Positions 1 through 6,923 of a stretch of 20,118 nucleotides of DNA are shown piece by piece. Position 1 is the first letter of the stretch, and each line of letters begins with the position of its first letter. The DNA comes from a virus, in IMG/VR virus record IMGVR_UViG_3300017765_000104, positions 1 through 20,118 of that record; one strand, written 5' to 3'. The notes under the pieces are model-generated. The model saw nothing but the letters and a program-made list of their open reading frames with translations, did not search any database and had not been told where the DNA came from. Position numbers and translations under genes: made by a program.

Positions 1-60
1 AAGGTCGGTAAAGAGTTTATTTTGACCATAACGAGCAAGAGCGCGATTTTATGGGAATAG
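1..60 (+). CDS. 3' end of an unidentified upstream gene (partial)
   Basis: Frame 1 is open from the window edge to a TAG at 58-60, while the other two + frames hit stops within the first 25 bases. The 19 visible residues end in SAILWE. The stop overlaps the start of the next gene by 10 bases, the same tight packing seen throughout the window. Too little is visible to assign a function. Its place directly before a holin-like gene makes a lysis enzyme possible, but that is only inference from position. Confidence 0.5.
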   Translation, partial: KVGKEFILTITSKSAILWE

Positions 61-434
61 GCATAGTTAAAGATCTAGTCGGCCCTGTAGCGGGCATCCT
101 AGACAAGTTTGTCGAGGATAAAGACCAGCGGGCGCAGTTAGCGCATGAAATCGCAACGATGGCCGACAATCACGCGCAGGAACTAAGTCTAGCGCAGATC
201 GAGCTAGCCAAAGTCGAGGCTGGCGGCAACTGGCTACAACGAAGTTGGCGACCTATGATCGGCCATATCTGTTGGATTGGGTTGGCTTACAACGTAGTAG
301 TCTCGCCGTTTCTAGGCATTTGGTTGCCTGTTCCTGAGATACAATCGGATCTGCTGTATCCGGTTCTATTGGGGATGCTTGGAATGTCAGGCATTCGCGG
401 ATATGAGAAAGTGAAGGGCAAAGCTGGTGGCTAA
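51..434 (+). CDS. Holin-like protein, GTA 3-TM holin type
   Basis: This 127-residue protein resembles the '3TM holin for gene-transfer release' family (GTA_holin_3TM). Such proteins are thought to permeabilise the inner membrane so that cell-wall enzymes can act. An N-terminal amphipathic part (about 1-20) is followed by a charged helical stretch (21-57). Then comes the typical W-x(4)-WRP motif (W61 to P68), a hydrophobic segment at about 69-93, and a second one at about 101-117. The C-terminus is basic (RGYEKVKGKAGG). It sits immediately upstream of a TM/coiled-coil protein and the terminase genes. The family assignment rests on the WRP motif and segment order; the holin role itself is inferred from the family name and has not been shown for most members. 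The upstream SD is weak. Confidence 0.72.
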   Translation: MGIGIVKDLVGPVAGILDKFVEDKDQRAQLAHEIATMADNHAQELSLAQIELAKVEAGGNWLQRSWRPMIGHICWIGLAYNVVVSPFLGIWLPVPEIQSDLLYPVLLGMLGMSGIRGYEKVKGKAGG

Positions 435-717
435 GGTTTCCGAAGATTCAGAACTGACGATACCGCTGAAAAACTTGCTTAGTTTGGTCGGAGCAACGGC
501 TGTAGGTGTTTGGGCATACTTTGGTATCACTGAACGCCTTGGCTTGTTAGAGCGCGAACAAGCTATGATGATGGTCGAGGTTGAAGAAAACGACAACTGG
601 ATTGACAACTTCACGCCCCCGCCAGAAGTGAACGCCAGCGTTCAACGGGTCAGGGAGCTAGAGTTGCAGCTTGTTGAGATAAAGTCGCGGCTTAAATTCT
701 TGGAGGCAGAAAAGTAA
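427..717 (+). CDS. Small membrane protein with C-terminal coiled coil
   Basis: This 96-residue protein starts with GTG at 427, 8 bases inside the holin-like gene, so it is probably translated by coupling. Residues 13-33 form one hydrophobic membrane segment (containing VGATAVGVWAYFGI). A charged linker with a PPP motif (64-66) follows, then a heptad-rich helix at about 71-95. One N-terminal TM plus a periplasmic or cytoplasmic coiled coil is the layout of spanin-like or holin-accessory proteins, but I cannot identify the family. The neighbouring holin-like gene suggests a membrane or lysis role; this is inference. It has no Cys and no lipobox, so it is not an outer-membrane spanin. Confidence 0.72.
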   Translation: MAKVSEDSELTIPLKNLLSLVGATAVGVWAYFGITERLGLLEREQAMMMVEVEENDNWIDNFTPPPEVNASVQRVRELELQLVEIKSRLKFLEAEK

Positions 718-939
718 ATGCGTGGTGTATTACTGTTTAATCAAGATGGCACGATATACGCGGGTCAGGTTCATACAATGCCGAATGGCGAAGTTCATAC
801 AGGAACCGCCCATACAGCAGCAAGCAAGCGGGTCTTTTACTATTCAGACCTGCCCCCGCCTAGTCGGATCAGAGCGTTAGAAGCTATGGTGGAGCGTCAC
901 GACAACCCTAGTAGAACAAACGGAAGCCTAAACAACTGA
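718..939 (+). CDS. Small hypothetical protein with HT-repeat motif
   Basis: This 73-residue protein starts at ATG 718, one base after the previous stop, and is preceded by a clear SD (GGAGG at 702-706). The N-terminal half has a regular pattern of His-Thr pairs at 19-20, 27-28 and 32-33 around MPNGEVHTGTAHT, followed by SKRVFYYSD. Short proteins with a similar 'H-x-MP-x-G-x-x-H-T-G' pattern are, from memory, common in marine phages, but I cannot name a family or function. There is no TM or signal peptide. The C-terminal half (about 48-73) is a short charged helix and tail. It lies between membrane-protein genes and the terminase and overlaps the terminase small subunit by one base (TGATG). 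Confidence 0.65.
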   Translation: MRGVLLFNQDGTIYAGQVHTMPNGEVHTGTAHTAASKRVFYYSDLPPPSRIRALEAMVERHDNPSRTNGSLNN

Positions 940-1292
940 TGGCAAGACCATTGATCGAGATAGACTGGGATCAAGTTGATACTATGTGTGAGATACACTG
1001 CACTGGCGAAGAACAGGCAGCGGTTCTCGGCGTTGACTATGACACGCTCAACACGGCGTGTAAGCGCGAGCATGGCGTCGGTTTTTCGGACTATTTCAAA
1101 CAAAAGAGCGCAGCGGGCAAAATGAGCCTCAGACGTAGGCAATACACCAAGGCAATGGACGGGGACAATACCCAGCTTATATGGCTAGGAAAGAACTGGT
1201 TAGGCCAAATGGATCAGCCAGAAGCCGCACCGATAGACTTGCAGCCCATAGTTATCGAGCGAGCCGATGAAGCTAACCAAGCCTCAGGATGA
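939..1292 (+). CDS. terS: Terminase small subunit (DNA-recognition)
   Basis: This 117-residue protein matches the layout of a phage terminase small subunit, which binds the packaging site and delivers DNA to the large subunit. The N-terminal part (IDWDQVDTMCEIHCTGEEQA, about 8-27) reads as the start of a helix-turn-helix domain, followed by LGVDYDTLNTACK. The middle holds GKMSLRRRQYTKAM and then QLIWLGKNWLGQMD, a phrase typical of this family. The C-terminus is low-complexity. It immediately precedes and overlaps the large subunit by 26 bases, which supports the assignment strongly. It starts at ATG 939 within TGATG, so it is probably coupled to the gene before. Confidence 0.82.
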   Translation: MARPLIEIDWDQVDTMCEIHCTGEEQAAVLGVDYDTLNTACKREHGVGFSDYFKQKSAAGKMSLRRRQYTKAMDGDNTQLIWLGKNWLGQMDQPEAAPIDLQPIVIERADEANQASG

Positions 1293-2481
1293 TATATTCT
1301 TTAACGACTGCCGTTTTCGGGTAGTTGTTGCGGGTAGACGATTCGGCAAGACGTTCATCTGCGTTTATGAGCTACTGCGTGTTGCTCTAAGCGATAAAGG
1401 CAAGAATTGCTGGTATGTTGCCCCGACCTACAAAGCAGCCAAAGAGATCGCTTGGACTATGCTTCTAGATGCTATACCTGATGGGTACATAGAGCGCAAA
1501 AACGAAACGTCACTCACGGTAACACTACGCAACGGGTCAACCGTTTCACTAAAAGGCGCTGAGAACCCCGACAGTCTGCGGGGTAGGGCGTTAGATTTTG
1601 TTGTGATGGATGAGTTCGCCGATATGCGACCAGAAGCGTGGTACGAGGTACTACGGCCATCGCTATCAGACCGCAAGGGGTCAGCGTTATTCATTGGAAC
1701 ACCGAAAGGGCGCAATCACTTCTATGACCTATGGACTAGGGGCGTTGACGGTTATGAGTCATGGAAAGCGTTTCAATACACGACAATCCAAGGCGGCAAC
1801 GTAGAGTCTCAAGAGATCGAGGCGGCGAGACACGACCTAGATGAGCGCACGTTTCAGCAAGAGTATGAGGCGAGGTTTGTTAACTACAGCGGGATCATTT
1901 ACTACGGCTTTAACCGTGAGCAGTCAGTTAAGACCTACAAAGGCCCAATCGAAGACTTACATATTGGGATGGACTTCAACGTCGATCCGATGTCGGCTGT
2001 TGTATGCGTTAGGCATGGCGGGGTAGTACACGCGATTGATGAGGTCGTGATGTATGGCTCGAACACTGATGAGATGGTCGATGAGATCAGGCAGCGTTAC
2101 AATGACAAGCCAATCACTATCTACCCAGACCCAGCATCGGCGCAGCGTAAGACATCCGCAGGGAGTCGAACGGATCTGAACATACTGCAAAACGCGGGCT
2201 TCAAGGTTAAAGTTAGGACAAGACACCCGGCGATTCGTGATAGAATCAACGCGGTGAATAGCAGACTGCTATCGAGCGAACAAGAGCGGCGGCTATTTGT
2301 TAGCCCCAACTGTAAAAACGTAGTCAACAGCCTAGAGCGTCAAACGTATAAAGAAGGCACCAGCCAGCCGAATAAGGATGACGGGTTCGACCACATGAAC
2401 GATGCACTAGGTTATTTGATCGAGTATATGTTCCCGATTCGTAAGGAACACGATGTACCGCAGCCGGTGAGGTGGAGTTAA
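1267..2481 (+). CDS. terL: Terminase large subunit (packaging ATPase/nuclease)
   Basis: This 404-residue protein is the motor that pumps DNA into the prohead and cuts the concatemer. The N-terminal ATPase domain shows a Walker A-type motif AGRRFGKT (22-29) and a Walker B FVVMDE (111-116) with catalytic E116. GTPKG at 144-148 fits the coupling motif. The C-terminal RNase H-like nuclease is marked by GMDFN (D236), YPDPA (D288) and the terminal GFDHMNDALGY (D375, D379), giving the expected acidic triad. Length is normal for a compact TerL. It overlaps the small subunit by 26 bases in another frame and ends in TAATG with the portal gene. The start is ATG 1267. An alternative fold-class name (Terminase_6 type) is likely but not checked. 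Confidence 0.95.
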   Translation: MKLTKPQDDIFFNDCRFRVVVAGRRFGKTFICVYELLRVALSDKGKNCWYVAPTYKAAKEIAWTMLLDAIPDGYIERKNETSLTVTLRNGSTVSLKGAENPDSLRGRALDFVVMDEFADMRPEAWYEVLRPSLSDRKGSALFIGTPKGRNHFYDLWTRGVDGYESWKAFQYTTIQGGNVESQEIEAARHDLDERTFQQEYEARFVNYSGIIYYGFNREQSVKTYKGPIEDLHIGMDFNVDPMSAVVCVRHGGVVHAIDEVVMYGSNTDEMVDEIRQRYNDKPITIYPDPASAQRKTSAGSRTDLNILQNAGFKVKVRTRHPAIRDRINAVNSRLLSSEQERRLFVSPNCKNVVNSLERQTYKEGTSQPNKDDGFDHMNDALGYLIEYMFPIRKEHDVPQPVRWS

Positions 2482-3854
2482 TGCGATTTCTTGAATACCA
2501 GCATCCCGATTATGATCAGAATCAAGAGCGATGGGAGCTGTATTTGCGCTCATACATGGGCGGTGAGGATTACCAAGCAGGTTCATATCTGACTGGGTAT
2601 CTCAACGAATCAAAAGACGATTACAACCGTCGCATCTCACTCACTCCGGTAGATAACCACTGCCGAAACATTGTTCACATCTATTCATCGTTTCTGTGGC
2701 GTGTGCCGCCGGTCAGAAGTTATAACAGTCTGGCGAATAACCCCGCGCTGCAATCATTCATCAGTGACGCTGATCTTGATGGCATGAACTTTAATTCGTT
2801 TATGAAGCAAGCGCAGATATGGTCATCGGTTTATGGGCACGTTTGGATTCTAGTTGATAAGCCGCAAAGCAACGCGCAGACACGAGCCGAAGAGCTAGAT
2901 CAGGACATTCGACCCTACGTAACGCTATTCACGCCTGAAAACGTATTTGATTGGAAGTATGAGCGCACTCCTAGCGGGCGGTTTGAGCTTACATACCTAA
3001 AGCTGCGTGAGTCAGTAGACCGTGAAGATGCTACAACGACCGTTAGTTATTACAGGCTGTGGCGCAAAGACACCATCGAGTTCTGGAAAGATGACGGCCA
3101 CGCTGAGACAAAGATTGAAGAAGTACCCAATCCATTGGGCAAGATCCCGGCGGCATTCTTACCTGCTGCGCGTAGTGTTGTCCGAGGCGTAGGCATTAGT
3201 GATCTAAGTGACGTTTCGTTAATGCAGAAAGCCATCTATCAAGAGTTAAGCGAGATCGAGCAGCTAATTAGAATCAGTAATCATCCGTCACTGGTTAAGA
3301 CCTATGACGCAGATGCGAGTGCTGGCGCTGGTTCGGTTATTAACTTGCCCGAAGATAGCGATGCAGGGTTAAAGCCGTATCTGTTACAGCCTAGTGGTCA
3401 GAACATCGACTCGATACGCGAGTCAATCAAAGACAAGGTTGAAGCGATTAATCGAATGGCTCATATGGGCGCAGTACGAGGAACCGAAGCAATTACGCAA
3501 TCAGGCGTAGCGATGCAGACCGAGTTTCAAATGCTTAACGCAAAACTATCTGAGAAGGCTGATTTGTTAGAGTTAGCCGAAGAGCATGTCTGGACGTATT
3601 TCTGCAACTGGCTGGGCGTAACCCCTGACGTTGAGGTGTTCTACCCCGATGCGTTTGATCTACGCGATTACGACAAAGAGCTATTGTTCTTGCAGCAAGT
3701 CAGAGCCAGCGGTGTACCGTCTACTACTATGCAGCGTGAAGTTGATAAGCAGATCGCCGATCTAGTGTTAGACGATGAGAAACTAGCAGCGGCGCATAAC
3801 GAGATAGAAGCCGAGACGCGAGTTATAGGGCAGTTTCCCGTACAGGCTGAGTAA
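2481..3854 (+). CDS. Portal protein
   Basis: This 457-residue protein is the dodecameric vertex ring through which DNA enters and leaves the capsid. The assignment rests on its position between terminase and head-morphogenesis genes, its size, and family-like segments: a conserved early stretch around PVDNHCRNIVHIYSSFLW (about 57-74), a FTPENVFDWKY segment, and the long central helix region (IYQELSEIEQLIRISNHPSL). The C-terminal part has the FQMLNAKLSEKADLLELAEE helix typical of portals. I chose ATG 2481, which overlaps the terminase stop (TAATG) and has a GGTGGAG SD just upstream; a GTG at 2472 would add three residues and leave a poorer SD. It overlaps the next gene in TAATG as well. Confidence 0.88.
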   Translation: MRFLEYQHPDYDQNQERWELYLRSYMGGEDYQAGSYLTGYLNESKDDYNRRISLTPVDNHCRNIVHIYSSFLWRVPPVRSYNSLANNPALQSFISDADLDGMNFNSFMKQAQIWSSVYGHVWILVDKPQSNAQTRAEELDQDIRPYVTLFTPENVFDWKYERTPSGRFELTYLKLRESVDREDATTTVSYYRLWRKDTIEFWKDDGHAETKIEEVPNPLGKIPAAFLPAARSVVRGVGISDLSDVSLMQKAIYQELSEIEQLIRISNHPSLVKTYDADASAGAGSVINLPEDSDAGLKPYLLQPSGQNIDSIRESIKDKVEAINRMAHMGAVRGTEAITQSGVAMQTEFQMLNAKLSEKADLLELAEEHVWTYFCNWLGVTPDVEVFYPDAFDLRDYDKELLFLQQVRASGVPSTTMQREVDKQIADLVLDDEKLAAAHNEIEAETRVIGQFPVQAE

Positions 3855-4729
3855 TGGCCGCAAATGACGATTACGCGGATTTCCTAGAACGCCTGACTGA
3901 TGAACATCAGCGTCGGATGGCTGGGGTATTGCAAACCCTAGAGGGGAACATAACGTCATACGTTAACAGCGCTCCTGATACTGACGGTAAGTTATTCGAC
4001 CTAGAATGGTCGGTACAAGCTAGACAAGAAGTCCGTAGATTGATGGAAGTGGATTTCCTGTCTCAAGTGCAGGGTATCATTGATGAGTATGTAGACGTTG
4101 CCAATAGGCAGTTTGCAATGCTGTCCCAATTTGGGACTTTTACGCGAGTAGCGCCCGAATCTATAGCAGCGTTACAGCAGCTATCGTTTCAAGGTTTCCA
4201 AGCAATAGCTGATCAACAGCTAGACACCCTAGCAACTGGGATATACCAATCCACACTGACAGGCCGAAGCAAAGCGGATCTGATCGTTGAGTTACGCGGA
4301 CAAATTAACGGCGTATATCAGCAATCCGATGATGAAGAAGCTAGGCAACTGGTAGAAGTAGCACAAACAGCTACCGGCAAAAGACAGCAAGATGCAGTCG
4401 ATAAACTGCACAACATCTATGCCCGCGACCGATTGGGTAACAATATGCGTCGTTATGCCACGCAGATGGCCAATGACAGCCTAGCCCAGTACAGCGCGTC
4501 GATAACTAAAGCCACCGCTAATGAAGCCGGTGTAACTAAGTTCAAATACTATGGCGACGTTATACGAGACAGCCGACAGTTCTGCCGCGACCATGTAGGA
4601 AAGACGTTCACAGAAGATGAAATCAATGACATCTGGCAAGGTTCTTGGGCTGGCAAGGCACCGGGCGACCCTTTTATCGTTCGGGGCGGGTATAATTGTC
4701 GACATCACTGGTTACCGATAGTGGAGTGA
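3854..4729 (+). CDS. Minor head protein, SPP1 gp7 / Mu F-like
   Basis: This 291-residue protein belongs to the phage head-morphogenesis (Mu gpF / SPP1 gp7) group, made next to the portal and present in few copies in the prohead. The N-terminal two-thirds is helical and variable. The diagnostic part is the C-terminal domain: YGDVIRDSRQFCRDHVGKTF (233-252, with D239 and C244) and, after a spacer, GGYNCRHHWLPI (278-289, with C282 and H284-H285). These Cys/His residues match the usual 'D-x-R-x-x-C ... P/Y-N-C-R-H' pattern, thought to coordinate a metal. It starts at ATG 3854 in the TAATG shared with the portal gene. No frame damage is visible. Confidence 0.87.
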   Translation: MAANDDYADFLERLTDEHQRRMAGVLQTLEGNITSYVNSAPDTDGKLFDLEWSVQARQEVRRLMEVDFLSQVQGIIDEYVDVANRQFAMLSQFGTFTRVAPESIAALQQLSFQGFQAIADQQLDTLATGIYQSTLTGRSKADLIVELRGQINGVYQQSDDEEARQLVEVAQTATGKRQQDAVDKLHNIYARDRLGNNMRRYATQMANDSLAQYSASITKATANEAGVTKFKYYGDVIRDSRQFCRDHVGKTFTEDEINDIWQGSWAGKAPGDPFIVRGGYNCRHHWLPIVE

Positions 4730-4730
4730 C

Positions 4731-4997
4731 ATGAGTAAAGAACTAGATCGCGCAGCAAACCTATGCGCTAGAAGGCCCATCCCGCCAGCTATTCGACAAC
4801 TAATCGAACCGCTAGAAGCTGCTGCACCGGATAGCGAGGTTGATGACTTCAAAGAATTACACGCAGTGATTGATGAATTGCTACCAATTGAGAACCCTAA
4901 AGGGAGAAAGAAACGTGCCAAGTCATTACAACAACCCGCAATCGAAGATGAAAAAGAAAAAGAAGAAGAAGTCGGGCAAGAAAAAGTAATGGATTGA
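4731..4997 (+). CDS. 88-residue hypothetical protein, acidic C-terminus
   Basis: This protein starts at ATG 4731 with a good SD (GTGGAG at 4721-4726), two bases after the head-protein stop. The N-terminal part (about 1-60) reads like a genuine folded helical domain (RPIPPAIRQLIEPLEAAA, then FKELHAVIDELLPIENP). The C-terminal 25 residues are low-complexity, ending in EDEKEKEEEVGQEKVMD. That tail is encoded by a purine-rich tract which also encodes a Lys-rich mini-protein in another frame. I do not recognise the family. Its place between minor head protein and scaffold suggests a head-assembly accessory role (inference). Confidence 0.65.
   Translation: MSKELDRAANLCARRPIPPAIRQLIEPLEAAAPDSEVDDFKELHAVIDELLPIENPKGRKKRAKSLQQPAIEDEKEKEEEVGQEKVMD
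4901..4906 (+). promoter_or_regulatory. Shine-Dalgarno site for the nested Lys-rich mini-gene
   Basis: AGGGAG ends 8 bases before the GTG at 4915, in the middle of the 88-residue gene. It is one of the better SD matches in the window, and its position makes sense only for initiation in the second frame. Confidence 0.55.
4915..4989 (+). CDS. Tiny Lys-rich protein nested in another frame (24 aa)
   Basis: GTG 4915 opens a 24-residue frame that begins MPSHYNNPQSKM, continues with seven Lys, then SGKKK, and stops at TAA 4987-4989. It lies wholly inside the 88-residue gene, in a different frame, and has its own SD (AGGGAG) at proper spacing. From memory, tiny proteins beginning MP-x-HY and ending in poly-Lys recur in head-gene regions of marine phages; I have not checked this. 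It could bind DNA or acidic capsid or scaffold surfaces by charge, but no function is established. The case for a real gene is the SD, the MPSHY start and the recurrence; the short length and Lys runs are the argument against. Confidence 0.5.
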   Translation: MPSHYNNPQSKMKKKKKKKSGKKK

Positions 4998-5051
4998 ACA
5001 TAACTCTATGGGTTACACTCGGCGTGTTACTCATTAGAGGATAATCGTTAC

Positions 5052-5711
5052 ATGAGCGAAGAAATCATGGATGAAGGTGTCGAGACTGAGGCGACCGAAA
5101 CCACTCAGGAAAATAAGACGTTCACGCAAGAGGAACTAGACCGCATTGTTGCTGATCGCATAGCGCGAGAACGCAGGAAAGCGGACAAGAAACTCGAAGG
5201 TATCGACATAGATGAAGCCCGTAAACTCATGCAAGAGCGTGAACAGGCTGAAATAGAACGCCAGAAAGAACGCGGCGAATTCGAGTCGATCCTAAAGCAG
5301 ACCGTCGAGAAGAAAGATCAAGAGATCACGGCGTACAAGCAGAAGCTACAACAAACACTGGTCGATGGATCATTGTTAAGCGCAGCGAGTAAGCATGACG
5401 CAGTATCGCCTGATCAGGTATCGCAGTTACTAAAGAACCGAGTTCGACTAGCCGAGGACGGTGGGGTCGAGGTACTCGATGATTCTGGAACACCGCGATA
5501 TAACGGAAGCGGCGACCCGCTATCGGTAGATGAGTTTGTGGTCGATTTCCTAACGGCTAATCCGCATTTTGTTCGCGCCTCTGGTGGAGGGGCGGGCAGT
5601 CAGGGTAACGCTGGTGGCTCTACTCCGAAGCCTGTATCGGTGGCTGATATGGTCGAAAACTGGAACAGTGGCGGTAAGGAAGCATATGCCGCGCTGAAGA
5701 AAGCGAAGTGA
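5052..5711 (+). CDS. Head scaffolding protein
   Basis: This 219-residue protein has the hallmarks of a capsid scaffold, an internal core that guides coat-protein assembly and is then removed. An acidic N-terminus (1-22) leads to FTQEELDRIVADRIARER (24-41), a phrase typical of phage scaffolds. A long charged coiled coil follows (about 40-100) rich in Glu, Lys and Gln. The later part contains a Gly-rich linker (about 177-190) and a basic end (AYAALKKAK), which could be the coat-binding segment. It lies directly before the major capsid gene. The start at ATG 5052 has an AGAGGA SD about 11 bases upstream, rather far. A 54-base non-coding gap precedes it. Confidence 0.85.
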   Translation: MSEEIMDEGVETEATETTQENKTFTQEELDRIVADRIARERRKADKKLEGIDIDEARKLMQEREQAEIERQKERGEFESILKQTVEKKDQEITAYKQKLQQTLVDGSLLSAASKHDAVSPDQVSQLLKNRVRLAEDGGVEVLDDSGTPRYNGSGDPLSVDEFVVDFLTANPHFVRASGGGAGSQGNAGGSTPKPVSVADMVENWNSGGKEAYAALKKAK

Positions 5712-5735
5712 CCGAATTAACCATTTTTTAGTTTT

Positions 5736-5739
5736 GGAG
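5736..5739 (+). promoter_or_regulatory. Strong Shine-Dalgarno of the major capsid gene
   Basis: GGAG sits 7 bases before ATG 5747, after a T-rich stretch (TTTTTTAGTTTT) in a 35-base intergenic gap. The spacing is near ideal, fitting the high expression a coat protein needs. Confidence 0.7.
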
Positions 5740-5746
5740 AAACACA

Positions 5747-6580
5747 ATGGCTGCTACTACTAGCACAACCCTAGACGATCTATTTGTCAACATTATCGCT
5801 CAAGCCCGATTCACTGCTGAAGAGCAGTCTTTGATGATGGGCCTTGTAACTCGCTACGACATCGGCGCTGACGCTGGTAAGACAATCCAAGTACCTAAGT
5901 ATCCTGCGATTGCTGCCGCTGATTTGACCGAAGGCACTGATATGTCTTCTACAACTGTAAGCACTAGCTCAGTAACCGTTACGGTTGGTGAAGTTGGCGC
6001 TCAGGTTGTATTGACTGACGTTGCTGCAATGGGCGCAGGTAATCCTGCTGAAGAATTGGGTACGGTTCTCGGTAACGCAATCGCCACAAAGATGGATGTG
6101 GACTTGATTGCATTGTTCGACGGCTTTAGTTCTGGTTTAGGCGGTGCTGGAACTGAGATCACTGTAGCTGACCTGTTCAAAGCTGCTGCAACTCTACGCG
6201 CTGCGAAGGTAACTGGCCCAATGGCGGCTGTTGTTCATCCTTTCCAAGCGTATCAGTTGAAGGCTAACCTCACTAATACATTCGCTAATCCGAATGGCGG
6301 TGACGCGCAGAATACTGCTATGGTAAATGCTTATGTCGGCACAATTGCTGGCATCGATGTTTACGAGTCTGCAAACATCACTGTTGATGGTAGCGATGAC
6401 GCTAAAGGCGCTGTATTTGCACCTGAAGCACTCGCTATCGCTATGAAGCGCGACTTCCAAATTGAGCCACAGCGTGACGCATCACTGCGTGCGTTTGAGC
6501 TTAACGCTACTGCCGTTTACGGTGTTGGCGAGTTGGATGACAGCTTCGGTGTTGAGATGCTTTTCGACTCAGCACTCTAA
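5747..6580 (+). CDS. Major capsid protein
   Basis: This 277-residue protein forms the icosahedral shell and probably has the HK97 fold. The N-terminal arm (1-30) is helical and Thr/Ala-rich. The segment KTIQVPKYPAIAAADLTEGT matches the extended loop and strand region of many small coat proteins, and GEVGAQVVLTDVAAM and the later AVYGVGELDDSFGVEML are typical of this family. No N-terminal protease-cleaved delta domain is obvious, and no protease gene is nearby, so scaffolding is supplied by the separate upstream protein. It has the best SD of the head genes and, like other highly expressed genes, strong codon bias. A hairpin terminator follows directly after the stop codon. The exact subfamily was not resolved. 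Confidence 0.88.
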   Translation: MAATTSTTLDDLFVNIIAQARFTAEEQSLMMGLVTRYDIGADAGKTIQVPKYPAIAAADLTEGTDMSSTTVSTSSVTVTVGEVGAQVVLTDVAAMGAGNPAEELGTVLGNAIATKMDVDLIALFDGFSSGLGGAGTEITVADLFKAAATLRAAKVTGPMAAVVHPFQAYQLKANLTNTFANPNGGDAQNTAMVNAYVGTIAGIDVYESANITVDGSDDAKGAVFAPEALAIAMKRDFQIEPQRDASLRAFELNATAVYGVGELDDSFGVEMLFDSAL

Positions 6581-6595
6581 GGCGCACCTTGGGAC

Positions 6596-6620
6596 AGCCC
6601 CGCTTCGGCGGGGTTCGTTT
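6596..6620 (+). terminator. UUCG-loop hairpin after the capsid gene
   Basis: CCCCGC (6598-6603) pairs perfectly with GCGGGG (6608-6613) around a TTCG loop, and A6596-G6597 can extend the stem with T6614-T6615. A short T-rich tail (TTCGTTTCAT) follows. A GC-rich stem with a UUCG tetraloop just after the coat gene fits a partial intrinsic terminator or an mRNA 3'-stabilising hairpin. The T-tract is weak, so some read-through into the connector genes is expected. Confidence 0.8.
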
Positions 6621-6635
6621 CATAGAGGGGACAAT

Positions 6636-6923
6636 ATGGCGATTAGTTATCGAGGCGAGCGATTCGAGGGCTACAACAAGCCCAAGCGCACACCTAAGCA
6701 CCCAGACAAAAGTCACGCAGTCCTAGCGAAAGAAGGCGACAAGGTTCGTTTGATTCGTTTCGGACAACAAGGTGCAGATAACAAGCCACCCCGTAAAGGC
6801 GAAAGCGAAGCCGATAAGGCGAAGCGTAGAGCGTTCAAAGCTAGATTTGCAGATCAGATCGAGAAGGGACGCAAAGACAAAACAGCATCAGCCGCATATT
6901 GGGCTGACAAGGTGAAGTGGTAA
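6636..6923 (+). CDS. 95-residue hypothetical ending in AAYWADKVKW
   Basis: The frame is open far upstream into the capsid gene, but the true start is almost certainly ATG 6636, which has an AGAGGGG SD after the terminator hairpin. The protein is basic: MAISYRGERFEGYNKPKRTP at the front, and a C-terminal block with KAKRRAFKARFADQIEKG and then SAAYWADKVKW. From memory, C-termini of the form 'AFKARH...AAYWADKVKW' occur in small proteins of many marine phages, with no known function. Its place between coat protein and head-tail adaptor suggests a head or connector accessory, or a host-directed protein made in bulk. It overlaps the next gene in TAATG. Confidence 0.75.
   Translation: MAISYRGERFEGYNKPKRTPKHPDKSHAVLAKEGDKVRLIRFGQQGADNKPPRKGESEADKAKRRAFKARFADQIEKGRKDKTASAAYWADKVKW

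Noticed and set aside
22-52. TTGACC upstream of the first complete gene as a possible -35 box.
   Set aside because: The matching -10 position (GATTTT) is poor, and it lies in the open frame of the upstream partial gene.
1566-1583. CCCCG/CGGGG hairpin with an 8-base loop, resembling a terminator.
   Set aside because: It lies inside the terminase ATPase domain, has no T-tract after it, and the bases are explained by conserved residues.
4691-4696. Perfect TATAAT, a possible -10 promoter element.
   Set aside because: It encodes G-Y-N of the conserved GGYNC motif, and the base positions 17 upstream (ACCCTT) do not resemble a -35 box.
4994-5051. TTGAAC followed by TTACAC in the gap before the scaffold gene, as a possible promoter.
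   Set aside because: The spacing is about 13 bases, too short for a sigma-70 promoter. I see nothing else firm in this gap.
6462-6635. In-frame upstream extension of the AAYWADKVKW gene into the capsid gene.
   Set aside because: It overlaps coat-protein coding sequence and the terminator hairpin; ATG 6636 has a strong SD and a natural N-terminus.
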